Under the pieces are notes generated by a model that had not been told where the DNA came from, searched no databases, and saw nothing but the letters and a program-made list of their open reading frames with translations. Positions 16,943-28,056 of a DNA stretch of 44,650 nucleotides are shown one piece after another. The DNA lies in assembly GCA_900316345.1 (NCBI GenBank), contig ONCR01000015.1:1-44650 (forward strand), given 5' to 3'. The position numbers and the translations under genes were made by a program. How positions within the stretch are numbered: the first letter of the stretch is position 1; each line of letters begins with the position of its first letter. The stretch comes from an uncultured Eubacteriales bacterium (GTDB lineage: Bacteria; Bacillota; Clostridia; Oscillospirales; Acutalibacteraceae).

Positions 16943-17951
16943 TGACCTCACCTGCCCTTTCTTTAATATAAGAGGCAATAAGCCTTGCCGTATTTTCAAC
17001 GTCGCTCATATCAACAATCTCAATAGGCGAATGCATATATTTTTCCGGAATTGAAATCAGTGCGGTTTTAATTCCGCTTTCGGTAACAGAAATAACGTCG
17101 GCATTTGTACCTGTATGGCCGCCGCCCATAATTTCCTTTTGATAAGGGATGCTGTTCTTTTCGGCAACCTGTACAAGCTTTTTGCTCATAGCGTTATCAA
17201 GTATCGGCGAGTAACCAATCATCGGGCCCTTTCCGATTTCGCCGCAATCCTTTTTATCGCAAAGGGGCGACCAACCGAAGGAAACGTCAACTGCAATTGC
17301 TTCGTCAACCTTCTTTGAAAACGCTCCAACCGAAGCGCCGCGGGTTCCGACCTCCTCCTGTGATGAAAACATAACGGTAACTTTAGCATTAACGTCTTTA
17401 ATCATATCAAGCGCAAGAAGAATTGAAGCAACGCCGCTTCTGTCGTCAAGAACGGAGCTTGAAAGCTGATTATTGAGCAATGGCGTAAAGTTACGCTTAA
17501 ATGTAACTCTGTCACCGGGAGATACCAGCTTTTCTGCTTCTTCCTTTGTTAAGCCGACATCGATAGAGATTTCGTCTATTTTAGGCGCATTTTTATCGTC
17601 ATCCTTTTGAAGATGAGGCGGAAGAGTTGAAATTACTCCGAATAATGCTTCCTTGCCCCAAACCGTAACCTCATAGCCGAGGAGCATTCTTAAATCAATT
17701 CCTCCGCAGCGGTCAACCTTGATAAAGCCGTCATCGCTGACAGCCTTAACAATCAACCCTATTTCATCAAGATGGGCGTCAAGAAGAAAATGATAGCCCT
17801 CGCCAAAGGTGCAGTAAACGTTATTCATTGAATCAACGCTTACTTTTCCGTAATCTTTAAGTATTTCGCATAAAACGGTATTTATGCTTTCCTCAGCGCC
17901 GCTTACGCCGACAGTTGAGGTGAGCTTTTGTAAAAGTTCCTTGGTGTTCAT
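16935..17951 (-). CDS. M42 family metallo-aminopeptidase (first of a tandem pair)
   Basis: The 338-residue protein has the M42 domain plan with the metal site split by a PDZ-like insertion (about residues 70-165). Visible ligands are His and Asp in DAHLDEIGL, Asp in VLDDRSG, the catalytic Glu pair in SSQEEVGTRG, Asp in IAVDVSFG, and His in KYMHSPIE. It differs from the following gene over most of its length, so the pair is an old duplication, perhaps with different peptide preference or forming mixed oligomers. GAGGATTAATTA before the ATG includes the murD stop codon, four bases upstream, so murD and this gene share a transcript. Confidence 0.9.
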   Translation of the reverse strand: MNTKELLQKLTSTVGVSGAEESINTVLCEILKDYGKVSVDSMNNVYCTFGEGYHFLLDAHLDEIGLIVKAVSDDGFIKVDRCGGIDLRMLLGYEVTVWGKEALFGVISTLPPHLQKDDDKNAPKIDEISIDVGLTKEEAEKLVSPGDRVTFKRNFTPLLNNQLSSSVLDDRSGVASILLALDMIKDVNAKVTVMFSSQEEVGTRGASVGAFSKKVDEAIAVDVSFGWSPLCDKKDCGEIGKGPMIGYSPILDNAMSKKLVQVAEKNSIPYQKEIMGGGHTGTNADVISVTESGIKTALISIPEKYMHSPIEIVDMSDVENTARLIASYIKERAGEVNA

Positions 17952-17954
17952 TAA

Positions 17955-19385
17955 TTAATCCTCAAATTCATTTACTAACTTTTTAAACTCCCTGCCCCTG
18001 TATTCAAAGGTTTTAAACTGGTCAAACGCCGGACAGGCAGGGCAAAGTGATACTATATCGCCGGGTTTAGCATTTTCTTTAGAGGCAATAAGCGCCTCCT
18101 GCATTGTTGCAACCTTAATAATTTTTAAGCCGCTTGTTTCATATTCGGGATTTTCGGTAACAGAGCTGAAAATCTTATCGGCAGTTGCTCCGTTAAGAAC
18201 AAGAAGCTTTACGTACTTTAATATGTACGGAACCATTTCGCTCATATCGTTACCCTTATCAGAACCTCCCATAATAACAATAATCTTTTCGCCGAAGGCT
18301 TTAAGTCCGCTTATAACCCTTGAAGGCGAGGTTGCAATACTGTCGTTATAATAACGAACGCCCTTGAATTCACGAACAAACTCAATTCTGTGTTCAACGC
18401 CGCAGAAGGTATTGGCGATTTTTTTAATTGTTTCAGGCTTAACAAGCCCCCAAACTGCAGAAATGGCGGTACAGTAATTTTCAATATTATGGTCGCCCGG
18501 AATTGCAATATCGGTTTTATTCATTACAAGCGTTTTATTGCCGTTCTCGGAATAATAGATATTGCCGCTTTCCTTTTCCATATATGCTCCGTTATCAACG
18601 GGGTGCTTTATTGAGAATTCAAAAAGCTTTCCCCTAACGTCGTAGCGCATATCGTGATAAACGGAATTACCTATGGAATAATCGCAATCAGCGTTTAAAA
18701 CAGTACGCTGCGTGCTGTTTTGATAGATTAAAATATTCCTTTTAGCGTCAACATATTCATCAAGCGAAATATGATGGTCCTGATGGGTACATTCAATATT
18801 TGTAACAACCGCAACATCGGGAGAATTAACAAGGTTGCCCATTGTAAGAAGCTGGAAAGACGAAAGCTCAACAACGGCTATATCTTTTTCGGTTATATCA
18901 TCAAGCGCAGGCATTAACGCCTTGCCGATATTTCCCCCGAGAAATACTCTGTTTCCTTCAGCTTCAAGCATTTTTGAAATTAATGTTGTAGTTGTTGTTT
19001 TTCCGTTAGAGCCTGTTATTGCAAAAATTTTACAGGGGCAGTATTTAAAGAATACCTCCATTTCGGTAGTTACCGTTTGGCCGCGTTTTATACACTCCCC
19101 AATCCAGGGATTTTGAAAAGGAAGAATACCGTGAGAGCGGAAAACAATATCCATTTCGGGAAGAACATCAAGATAGCTTTCGCCAAGCGAAAACCTTACG
19201 CCGAGGTTTTCAAGTCTTTCGCAGGCTTCTTTTCCTATATATTCCCTATCCCTTTTATCACAGGCGTAAACCTCAATTCCGTGCTTTGCAAGGAATTCGG
19301 CGCAGGGCGTGTTGGCAACGCCCATACCTACAAAGGCAACCTTTTTGCCTTTAATAGTTTCAATATATTTTTCAGCAACGCTCAT
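17955..19385 (-). CDS. murD: UDP-N-acetylmuramoylalanine--D-glutamate ligase
   Basis: MurD adds D-glutamate to UDP-MurNAc-L-alanine in the cytosolic stage of peptidoglycan synthesis. The 476-residue protein has the three Mur-ligase domains: an N-terminal Rossmann-like UDP-binding domain (KVAFVGMGVANTPCAEFL), a central ATPase with P-loop ITGSNGKTTTTTL and VVELSSFQL, and a C-terminal domain with GVEHRIEFV, YYNDSIATSP and VIMGGSDKGND. YYNDSIATSP is characteristic of MurD. It is not in a dcw cluster here but between an unknown membrane protein and M42 peptidases in the ligA operon. Confidence 0.95.
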   Translation of the reverse strand: MSVAEKYIETIKGKKVAFVGMGVANTPCAEFLAKHGIEVYACDKRDREYIGKEACERLENLGVRFSLGESYLDVLPEMDIVFRSHGILPFQNPWIGECIKRGQTVTTEMEVFFKYCPCKIFAITGSNGKTTTTTLISKMLEAEGNRVFLGGNIGKALMPALDDITEKDIAVVELSSFQLLTMGNLVNSPDVAVVTNIECTHQDHHISLDEYVDAKRNILIYQNSTQRTVLNADCDYSIGNSVYHDMRYDVRGKLFEFSIKHPVDNGAYMEKESGNIYYSENGNKTLVMNKTDIAIPGDHNIENYCTAISAVWGLVKPETIKKIANTFCGVEHRIEFVREFKGVRYYNDSIATSPSRVISGLKAFGEKIIVIMGGSDKGNDMSEMVPYILKYVKLLVLNGATADKIFSSVTENPEYETSGLKIIKVATMQEALIASKENAKPGDIVSLCPACPAFDQFKTFEYRGREFKKLVNEFED

Positions 19386-19393
19386 ATATATAA

Positions 19394-22287
<2,894 letters not shown>

Positions 22288-22341
22288 CTACGTAAATATG
22301 TAAAGCCTAAAAATCGCCTCTTTTTCGCTATTACTTCATTA

Positions 22342-22378
22342 AAAATCGGGTTAAGGCGGCAAGCCTTAACCCGATTTT
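22342..22378. terminator. Perfect 16-bp hairpin inside the inverted-repeat element
   Basis: AAAATCGGGTTAAGGC (22342-22357) is exactly complementary to 22363-22378 around a 5-base loop. The A and T runs at the two ends make it terminator-like on both strands. Confidence 0.6.
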
Positions 22379-22461
22379 ATGCTTTGTTCTAACAAAAAAT
22401 AGGCTGATTTTTAGGTGCAAAGCAGTTTTGGCAAAGTAGTTTTAGACCATAAAGGGATTAC

Positions 22462-22498
22462 AAAACCGCCTGCATACTTGCGTATTCAGGCGGTTTTT
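22462..22498. terminator. Terminator hairpin downstream of the beta-helix gene
   Basis: AAAACCGCCTGCATAC (22462-22477) pairs with 22482-22497 with one mismatch around the loop TTGC. The stem ends in TTTT on either strand, so it could end transcription of the minus-strand beta-helix gene, whose stop lies about 75 bases away. Confidence 0.65.
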
Positions 22499-22572
22499 AA
22501 TTTCTTTAGGGGCAAAAGGACACAGCCAAAACCTATACCTATTTATGCAGGGTGCCCCAAAGCCTTCTTTCA

Positions 22573-24303
22573 TTAATACTTTATTTGTACATATTCCGAA
22601 TAAGCTCCGTTAATTTGGGTTTTGTTAAATGACTTAAATACCGCAATTTTGTAATAATACTTTTTACCTTTTTCGGCTGTAGTATCGGTAAAGCTTGTAT
22701 ACTTCTTTCCGATTATTGTTGCAATTTCAACATAGCCCTTCGTTTTCTTTGTGCTTCTGAAAACCTTATAGCCGCTGATTTTTAACTCCTTATCCCAGCT
22801 TACGGTTTTTCCGCTTACCTTTAAATTTTGAACGGTAATTTCTTTTGGCTTAAATTTCTTTTCCTTAAGCTGAATTGCACCGCCCTTGTTTTTCTTAAAA
22901 ATATTGCCGTATTCAATCTTAACGCTTGACGTTGAATCCGCTTTAATACCGAACCCGAAAGCGTTTTTTAACGTGTTATTCCTGATAAGATTACCCGCGG
23001 ATGAGGCACTAAGCGCTATGGAATTTGTAAACTTGTTAACTATATTTGAGCTTACCGTGTTAAGCTGTGAATGCTTAAACACAAGCCCGTTGCCTGATGA
23101 AGCCGTAAGGTCACGAACTGTATTTTTGTAAACCGTGCTGTTATTCAGGTATGACAGAATTATGCCCGATGAAGCGTTGCTTTTCACGTTAACGGTATTC
23201 TTTGAAATTTCAAGGTTTTCAATAAAGTATTTGCCCTGAATCAGGCCGTAACTTTTAGCGTTTTTTGCACTGAGCGCGCCGCCGTAAACCGCTATACCGC
23301 AGCTGTTTGTTCGCCCCGAAGATTTAACAACATTTATTGTGTTTCCCTTTATTTTAGTGTTTGAGTTATTAATAATATTCACCGACGATGATGAATAAGG
23401 CTTATAAAACCTGTTCGTCAGCTTTTCAAAAGGATAGTATTCAAAAAGAATACCTATAGTCGCTCCGTCGATATTATTGTTATAAATTGTAGAATTTACG
23501 TAATTAAAGGCGGATATTGCTTTATCCTTAATATTTTTAAAGGTATTGCTTTTAATAACTATTTTATCAAAATAGCTTCCGATTACACCGCTGTAGGGCC
23601 CTACTCCTGCATAAACGTTGTCGAAAGTACAGCCTTTAACGGTAATATTTCTGCACGGCGTGTCATCATAATTGTAGTAATCGGGGAAATGGGAATAGTA
23701 ATGCATTGTATCAATCTGCACAGCCATTCCGTCAGCGCTGTTAGTTCTTTTATAACCGCTAAAGGTACAATTAATAATTGAAAAGTTATCTGCAGCAGCA
23801 AGTTCAATATGATGCGAGTTTTTATTATTTTTAATTGTAACGTTCTTAAGGCTTACGTTTGAGCAATGAGCAAACCGCATTCCGCAGGAATCGCCGTTAA
23901 ACGCCTCGTCCCAGATTCCTCCAGAAACGGATATATTTCTATATCCGTTATAACCGCTGTTTTTTTCGTCCTTAATTCCGCATTTCAGCATATTGCCGTC
24001 TTCAAAATCCTTAATAATAACGGTATCCTTTTGAAGAACAAGATTTGTATTTGAATAAATATGAAGGCACTTACTTAAATAATACGTACCCGAAGGAAGC
24101 GTTATTGTAATGGGATTTTTATCATTTGCATTATTCTTGGCATATTTAAGCGAGTTTTCAATAAACTTGTATGCGTCGGAGGCAAGCTGGTCTGCTCTCA
24201 GCTCAATATCCTGAGAGTGAACGTCCGTAGCGTATGCGCTAAACGGAATAAGCATTATTAATGCAAAAATAAGCGCAAGTATAAAGCTTATTATTCTTTT
24301 CAT
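22573..24303 (-). CDS. Secreted right-handed beta-helix (pectate-lyase fold) protein with C-terminal Fn3 domain
   Basis: The ATG at 24303 has an ideal AAGGAGGTG site, so I use it instead of the earlier in-frame start at 24342. The product is 576 residues. It starts with a signal peptide (MKRIISFILALIFALIMLIP, cleavage likely after AYA). The body is a parallel beta-helix with many short N-rich rungs (VTIKNN, CTFSGY, NTFKNI, GNTIN, KNTVRD) and the DGMAVQIDTMHYYSHFPD segment typical of polysaccharide lyase/glycosidase helices. The last 90 residues form a fibronectin-III-like domain (SWDKELKISGYKVFRSTKK, YYYKIAVF). The family includes pectate lyases, polygalacturonases and non-catalytic surface proteins; I cannot fix a substrate. 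It is a single gene with its own promoter. Confidence 0.8.
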   Translation of the reverse strand: MKRIISFILALIFALIMLIPFSAYATDVHSQDIELRADQLASDAYKFIENSLKYAKNNANDKNPITITLPSGTYYLSKCLHIYSNTNLVLQKDTVIIKDFEDGNMLKCGIKDEKNSGYNGYRNISVSGGIWDEAFNGDSCGMRFAHCSNVSLKNVTIKNNKNSHHIELAAADNFSIINCTFSGYKRTNSADGMAVQIDTMHYYSHFPDYYNYDDTPCRNITVKGCTFDNVYAGVGPYSGVIGSYFDKIVIKSNTFKNIKDKAISAFNYVNSTIYNNNIDGATIGILFEYYPFEKLTNRFYKPYSSSSVNIINNSNTKIKGNTINVVKSSGRTNSCGIAVYGGALSAKNAKSYGLIQGKYFIENLEISKNTVNVKSNASSGIILSYLNNSTVYKNTVRDLTASSGNGLVFKHSQLNTVSSNIVNKFTNSIALSASSAGNLIRNNTLKNAFGFGIKADSTSSVKIEYGNIFKKNKGGAIQLKEKKFKPKEITVQNLKVSGKTVSWDKELKISGYKVFRSTKKTKGYVEIATIIGKKYTSFTDTTAEKGKKYYYKIAVFKSFNKTQINGAYSEYVQIKY

Positions 24304-24330
24304 AAAGCACCTCCTTAAACAATACTTAAA

Positions 24331-24359
24331 ATTATATAACATACAAATTAAAAAGTAAA
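24331..24359 (-). promoter_or_regulatory. Promoter of the secreted beta-helix gene
   Basis: On the minus strand TTTACT (24359-24354), a 17-base spacer and TATAAT (24336-24331) precede the AAGGAGGTG ribosome binding site. The -35 matches consensus at only four of six positions. Confidence 0.5.
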
Positions 24360-24364
24360 GTTAC

Positions 24365-24396
24365 AAAAATTAAGGAGGGATTTAATCCCCCCTTAA
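24365..24396 (-). terminator. Terminator of the cdaA-cdaR operon
   Basis: A 12-bp stem (24396-24385 with 24381-24370, one G-U pair) with a 3-base loop is followed on the minus strand by TTTTTG. It lies eight bases after the cdaR stop. Confidence 0.8.
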
Positions 24397-24403
24397 AATG
24401 CTA

Positions 24404-25666
24404 TTAATAAAGTGAAACGTAATAATCCGAAAATACCCATGCATTGCTGTTATTAACGGTAATATCAAGCGGATATTCATTATCATCATTTTCGCTTGAA
24501 ATATCACATTTAATCGTTAAATTTGAAGCCGTAATTTTAGCGTCCTTCGGAGCAATAACAATAATTGTTGATTTGTTCATGCTCTTAACAGCCGCGTCCG
24601 CACTGCCGCCTGTAAGCTCAATGTCGTCAAGGTTAATTGCAATCGCCTTTTTTTCATAAGTATCGGCTATGTTTACTTTAACCGTAACGTTGCTGACGCT
24701 TTCGTCAAGGGGCGTAAAGCCCTGGGTATTTGCAACCTCAAAATTAAAGGTGTTATTACCAATGTTAACTTCTCTGAAATCCACTCTTCCGACAACGGCC
24801 GATTTAACGTCTGCGCTTTCAAGCACGCCTGCGGCAATAGTTTTAGGAGAGTAAACAACCTTATAATCGCCTGTTTTCAGCCCGCTCGGCATATTATCAA
24901 ACGCAACCTCAACCGGTAAAGTTGTTTCCTTCAAAACCGGAAGAGTTACCGCAAGAGTTTTAATTTCCGTTTCGTTATCGTTTTTGGAATAAATCTTAAG
25001 ATAGCTTTGTTCTATTCCGCTTCCTTCAAGAATAATATCACATTCGGTATTAAAAGGCTCGGTAAGATTGTTGTTATTACCGAAATCTACATGAATCCCG
25101 ACGCTGTCAATCCTGTCAACAAAGGTTGAAGGGCCGTTGATAACAACCTTGTCCTCACTGATTAGCGGTGTGCCGAAAACATAGCCGTCGGCAACAACGT
25201 CATCATCATATTTCAGCTGAACATCAAAGGTTTTTGTTTCATCAACATCAAAATACGCGTCTATAGTTGAAGGATAGGTATTAGTTATTGCAAAATCTTT
25301 TGTTTTTGATTTATTTGTAACAAGAATGGGAATGCTTTGCTCCCCTGCTCTGTTGACGTTGCTTGTGTCAAACTTAATGTTCAAATCATTTTCGTCAACC
25401 TGGCCTATAACGTACTTCGCGCCTACAATAGTAACGCTAATGTCAACGGAATCCTGAAGCGAGTAGTAGTTCATACCTACCTGCTTTGAAAGCCTGTCGC
25501 TTAAAGTTATAGGAGCCTTTACGGTAATGGTTCTTGTTTCGTCTGTACCTATATTAAGCGAGGTAATCGCCCAAATAATTATTGCAAGAACTAAAGCAAA
25601 AACTATTAAAGACCTGTCATTATTAATAACCTTACGAAGAGATACGGAACGTTTTTTATCAGCCAT
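24404..25666 (-). CDS. cdaR: c-di-AMP cyclase regulator CdaR (YbbR-domain protein)
   Basis: CdaR is a membrane-anchored extracytoplasmic protein that binds and modulates the cyclase CdaA. From the ATG at 25666 the protein has 420 residues: a short basic tail, one transmembrane helix (SLIVFALVLAIIIWAITSL, about 19-37), and then a series of YbbR repeats. Their recurring strand patterns include TFDVQLKYDDDVVADGYVFG and TTLPVEVAFDNMPSGLKTGDYKVVYSPKTI. AAGGAGG lies ten bases before this ATG, and it overlaps the cdaA stop by eight bases (ATGGCTGA), giving tight translational coupling. A terminator follows, so the operon ends here and glmM, the usual next gene, is absent. Confidence 0.9.
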   Translation of the reverse strand: MADKKRSVSLRKVINNDRSLIVFALVLAIIIWAITSLNIGTDETRTITVKAPITLSDRLSKQVGMNYYSLQDSVDISVTIVGAKYVIGQVDENDLNIKFDTSNVNRAGEQSIPILVTNKSKTKDFAITNTYPSTIDAYFDVDETKTFDVQLKYDDDVVADGYVFGTPLISEDKVVINGPSTFVDRIDSVGIHVDFGNNNNLTEPFNTECDIILEGSGIEQSYLKIYSKNDNETEIKTLAVTLPVLKETTLPVEVAFDNMPSGLKTGDYKVVYSPKTIAAGVLESADVKSAVVGRVDFREVNIGNNTFNFEVANTQGFTPLDESVSNVTVKVNIADTYEKKAIAINLDDIELTGGSADAAVKSMNKSTIIVIAPKDAKITASNLTIKCDISSENDDNEYPLDITVNNSNAWVFSDYYVSLY

Positions 25667-26591
25667 TTTTCTTGAACCTCCTTGTAAGCTTTTTAAATAA
25701 GGAAGCATTTTCGTTGTCGTCGGCAGGGATAAATCGGTTAATAAGAATATCGCGCATAACGCCGCTCGAGATATTTTGCTTTAGCGTTCCGTTTTCGGCA
25801 ATGCTGATATTTCCCGTTTCTTCGCTGACTACGGCAACTATAGCGTCGCTCTGCTGGCTTAATCCGATAGCGGCTCTGTGGCGAGTTCCGAGGGATGAAG
25901 AAATATTAGTATCCCTTGTTAGCGGAAGAATACAGCCCGCAGCATAAGCCCTGCCGTCGCGGATTATAAGCGCTCCGTCGTGCATCGGAGCTTTTGGGAA
26001 AAATATGTTTTCAACAAGCTCCTTTGTAACCTTGGCGTTCAAAATTGTTCCGCTTTCAATAACGTCGCCGAGGAGCGTTGCATCCTCAAAAACGATAAGA
26101 GCTCCCGTTTTACTGTCAGACATATCAACGCAGGCTTTACACACCGCGTCAATCGCCTTATTGGTTTCGGTTATTTCCATACCCTTACCCGATATTAATG
26201 CCTGAAAGAAGGATTTACGCGCAGCGCCCTTTCCCATTTCTTCAAGGATATTTCTTATTTCGGGGCTGAACAGGATTACAAGAATAATCAAAATATTAGA
26301 AAACAGGCTTCTTAGAATATAGCTTGAAGCGCTCATTCCAAGGAAGGTAACGCCGAAATACAATACGGCAAAAAGAATAATCCCCTTTATAAGCTGCATT
26401 GCCCTTGTATCTCTTATTACCCTTATAATTACGTAAAGCATTACAGCAACAAAAAGAATATCAACAGCGTCAATTATTTTAAAAGCGCTGAAAAGCCCCT
26501 TAATCTGGTTAAAATAATCAACAACTGAATTCCAGAGATTTTTCACATATCTGAACTGTAATGCCGCATTAACTAAATCAATTGAAAACAT
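25659..26591 (-). CDS. cdaA: Diadenylate cyclase CdaA (DacA)
   Basis: CdaA makes cyclic di-AMP, the essential signal controlling potassium and osmolyte uptake and wall integrity in Firmicutes. The 310-residue protein has three transmembrane helices (about 44-60, 68-86, 90-109), then a DisA_N/DAC catalytic domain. Key motifs are DGA at 205-207 in APMHDGALIIRDGRAYAAGC and RHR at 237-239 in LGTRHRAAIGLS, with the conserved Glu in VVSEETG. The ribosome binding site is weaker than its neighbours' (TTGGG eight bases upstream), and I see no confident promoter in the 67-base gap to the cysteine desulfurase gene. It is coupled to cdaR. Confidence 0.95.
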   Translation of the reverse strand: MFSIDLVNAALQFRYVKNLWNSVVDYFNQIKGLFSAFKIIDAVDILFVAVMLYVIIRVIRDTRAMQLIKGIILFAVLYFGVTFLGMSASSYILRSLFSNILIILVILFSPEIRNILEEMGKGAARKSFFQALISGKGMEITETNKAIDAVCKACVDMSDSKTGALIVFEDATLLGDVIESGTILNAKVTKELVENIFFPKAPMHDGALIIRDGRAYAAGCILPLTRDTNISSSLGTRHRAAIGLSQQSDAIVAVVSEETGNISIAENGTLKQNISSGVMRDILINRFIPADDNENASLFKKLTRRFKKNG

Positions 26592-26658
26592 TTTATTTTC
26601 CCAACCTAAATATTAATAAAATAATATTATCACATTTTTAATGTAAAATAAAGTAAAT

Positions 26659-27789
26659 TTACAACTTTTTTACACTATTAATAAAACTGTTACAATCTTT
26701 TAAACTATTAAAGGCAGAAAGGCTAATTCTAACCGTACCTTTGTCAAGCGTGTTAAAATGCTTATGGGCAAGCGGTGAGCAATGGTATCCCGCTCTTAAG
26801 CATATACCCATTTTTGAAAGCTTCAAGGCGGTATCCTCGCTTGAATAATCGCCATAATTAAAAGACATTACGGGAACGTAACGTTCAGCTTCGGGCTTCG
26901 GGGTATAAAGCTTAACGTCTTTAAAAGATGAAAGCTTTTCATACAAATAGCAAAGCAGCTTCATTTCATGATTATATATATTATTAATACCCTTTCGCTT
27001 TAAATAATCCAGTCCGGCGCCAAGACCGATTATTCCTATATTATTAAGCGTTCCCGCTTCTGCAGAATCGGGAAGAAACGAAGGCTGCTTAAGGCTTAAC
27101 GAACTGCTGCCCGTGCCGCCTTCAAGAAGCGGAACAACGTTTTTATCGCTCTTAAACGCCGCAAAACCCGTACCTAACGGTCCCATAAGCGCCTTATGTC
27201 CCGGAGCGCAAAGTGAATCAATATTACACCCCTTCATATCAATCGGAATTACGCCTGCCGCCTGAGCCGCGTCTACAACAAAGCGGATTCCCTTCTCTTT
27301 ACATATCTGCCCTATTTCTTTTATCGGTAAAGTTACGCCGAATACATTGCTTGCGGCGGTAAATACTGCAAGATTAGTATTCCCCCTGACAGCCTTTTCA
27401 AATCTGTTTAATGTTCGTTTTACGTCAAAGCTGAACGGAACTACCGTATATTCAATTCCTATATTCTCATACAGCTTATGAACAACTCTTGCAACGCTGT
27501 TATGCTCAAGAGAAGAAATTATTATATGGCCTCCCCTCTTAGCATAGCTTTTAATCGCAAGATTTAATGCCTCGGTGCAATTCTTTGTAAAAACGACATT
27601 TTCAGCCCTGCAGTTAAACATCATGCCTATCTTTTCCCGAACTGAAAAGAGCTTTTCGGACGTCTTAAGCGACTCCCTGTAGCCGCCGCGCCCGCTGTTG
27701 AAGGAATAGCGTTTCAGCGCGTTTTCAACAGAATACCTAACCGAAACGGGCTTCGGATAGGTAGTTGCGCTGTTATCAAAATAAATCAA
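26659..27789 (-). CDS. Cysteine desulfurase family protein (class V aminotransferase)
   Basis: This 376-residue PLP enzyme removes sulfur, or possibly selenium, from cysteine or selenocysteine. It begins MIYFDNSATTYPKP as in the TIGR01977-type group. The PLP site is complete: D173 and Q176 in VVDAAQAAG, H198 and the Schiff-base lysine K199 in CAPGHKALMGPLGTG. The active-site cysteine is C337 in RAGYHCSPLAHK, the short-loop (group II, SufS-like) arrangement. The start codon is TTG at 27789, with GGAG ten bases upstream, and it overlaps the stop of the DUF3343 gene (TTGA). That pairing with a Se/S-carrier-like protein suggests sulfur or selenium delivery more than general Fe-S assembly. Confidence 0.88.
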   Translation of the reverse strand: MIYFDNSATTYPKPVSVRYSVENALKRYSFNSGRGGYRESLKTSEKLFSVREKIGMMFNCRAENVVFTKNCTEALNLAIKSYAKRGGHIIISSLEHNSVARVVHKLYENIGIEYTVVPFSFDVKRTLNRFEKAVRGNTNLAVFTAASNVFGVTLPIKEIGQICKEKGIRFVVDAAQAAGVIPIDMKGCNIDSLCAPGHKALMGPLGTGFAAFKSDKNVVPLLEGGTGSSSLSLKQPSFLPDSAEAGTLNNIGIIGLGAGLDYLKRKGINNIYNHEMKLLCYLYEKLSSFKDVKLYTPKPEAERYVPVMSFNYGDYSSEDTALKLSKMGICLRAGYHCSPLAHKHFNTLDKGTVRISLSAFNSLKDCNSFINSVKKL

Positions 27790-28004
27790 GACCTTTCAAC
27801 TCCAAAGGTACTTATTCCACGCGAATTGAGAAGCTTTATTATTCTATCTATACATTCGGTTTTAACGCGCAGGGTATAGCCGCAGCCCTCGGATTTACTG
27901 AGCGTTTTTATTCTTCCGATTTGTGCTTTAACGCCGTATTCTCTCAATATATTAACGCCTCTTTGGGCGCTTGTAATCGTTTTGACCTTTATTTCATAAA
28001 ACAT
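27786..28004 (-). CDS. DUF3343 putative Se/S carrier-like protein
   Basis: A 72-residue protein of the DUF3343 family (PF11823, putative Se/S carrier). It has a small ferredoxin-like alpha/beta pattern (FYEIKVKTITSAQRGVNILREYGV) and the conserved CG pair at C41-G42 in SEGCGYTLRV, the probable persulfide or selenide carrier site. A GTG at 28013 is in frame, but GAGGTG sits six bases before the ATG at 28004, which I use. Its stop overlaps the TTG start of the desulfurase, so the two proteins are made together, fitting a donor/acceptor pair. A hairpin covers its ribosome binding site. Confidence 0.8.
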   Translation of the reverse strand: MFYEIKVKTITSAQRGVNILREYGVKAQIGRIKTLSKSEGCGYTLRVKTECIDRIIKLLNSRGISTFGVERS

Positions 28005-28007
28005 AAA

Positions 28008-28045
28008 AATCACCTCTTTTTATCATATGCTAAGAAGAGGTGATT
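28008..28045 (-). promoter_or_regulatory. Hairpin covering the DUF3343 ribosome binding site (terminator or attenuator)
   Basis: A perfect 11-bp stem (28045-28035 with 28018-28008) with a 16-base loop lies between the DUF308 stop and the DUF3343 start. Its 3' arm contains the GAGGTG ribosome binding site and is followed by TTTTTATG, so it looks like a terminator whose T run leads into the next start codon. Confidence 0.6.
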
Positions 28046-28056
28046 AGATAATCTGA

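Noticed and set aside
26592..26658. Promoter for cdaA in the 67-base gap
   Set aside because: TAATAT/TATTAT boxes exist, but no acceptable -35 at 16-18 bases was found; the DNA is too AT-rich to judge.
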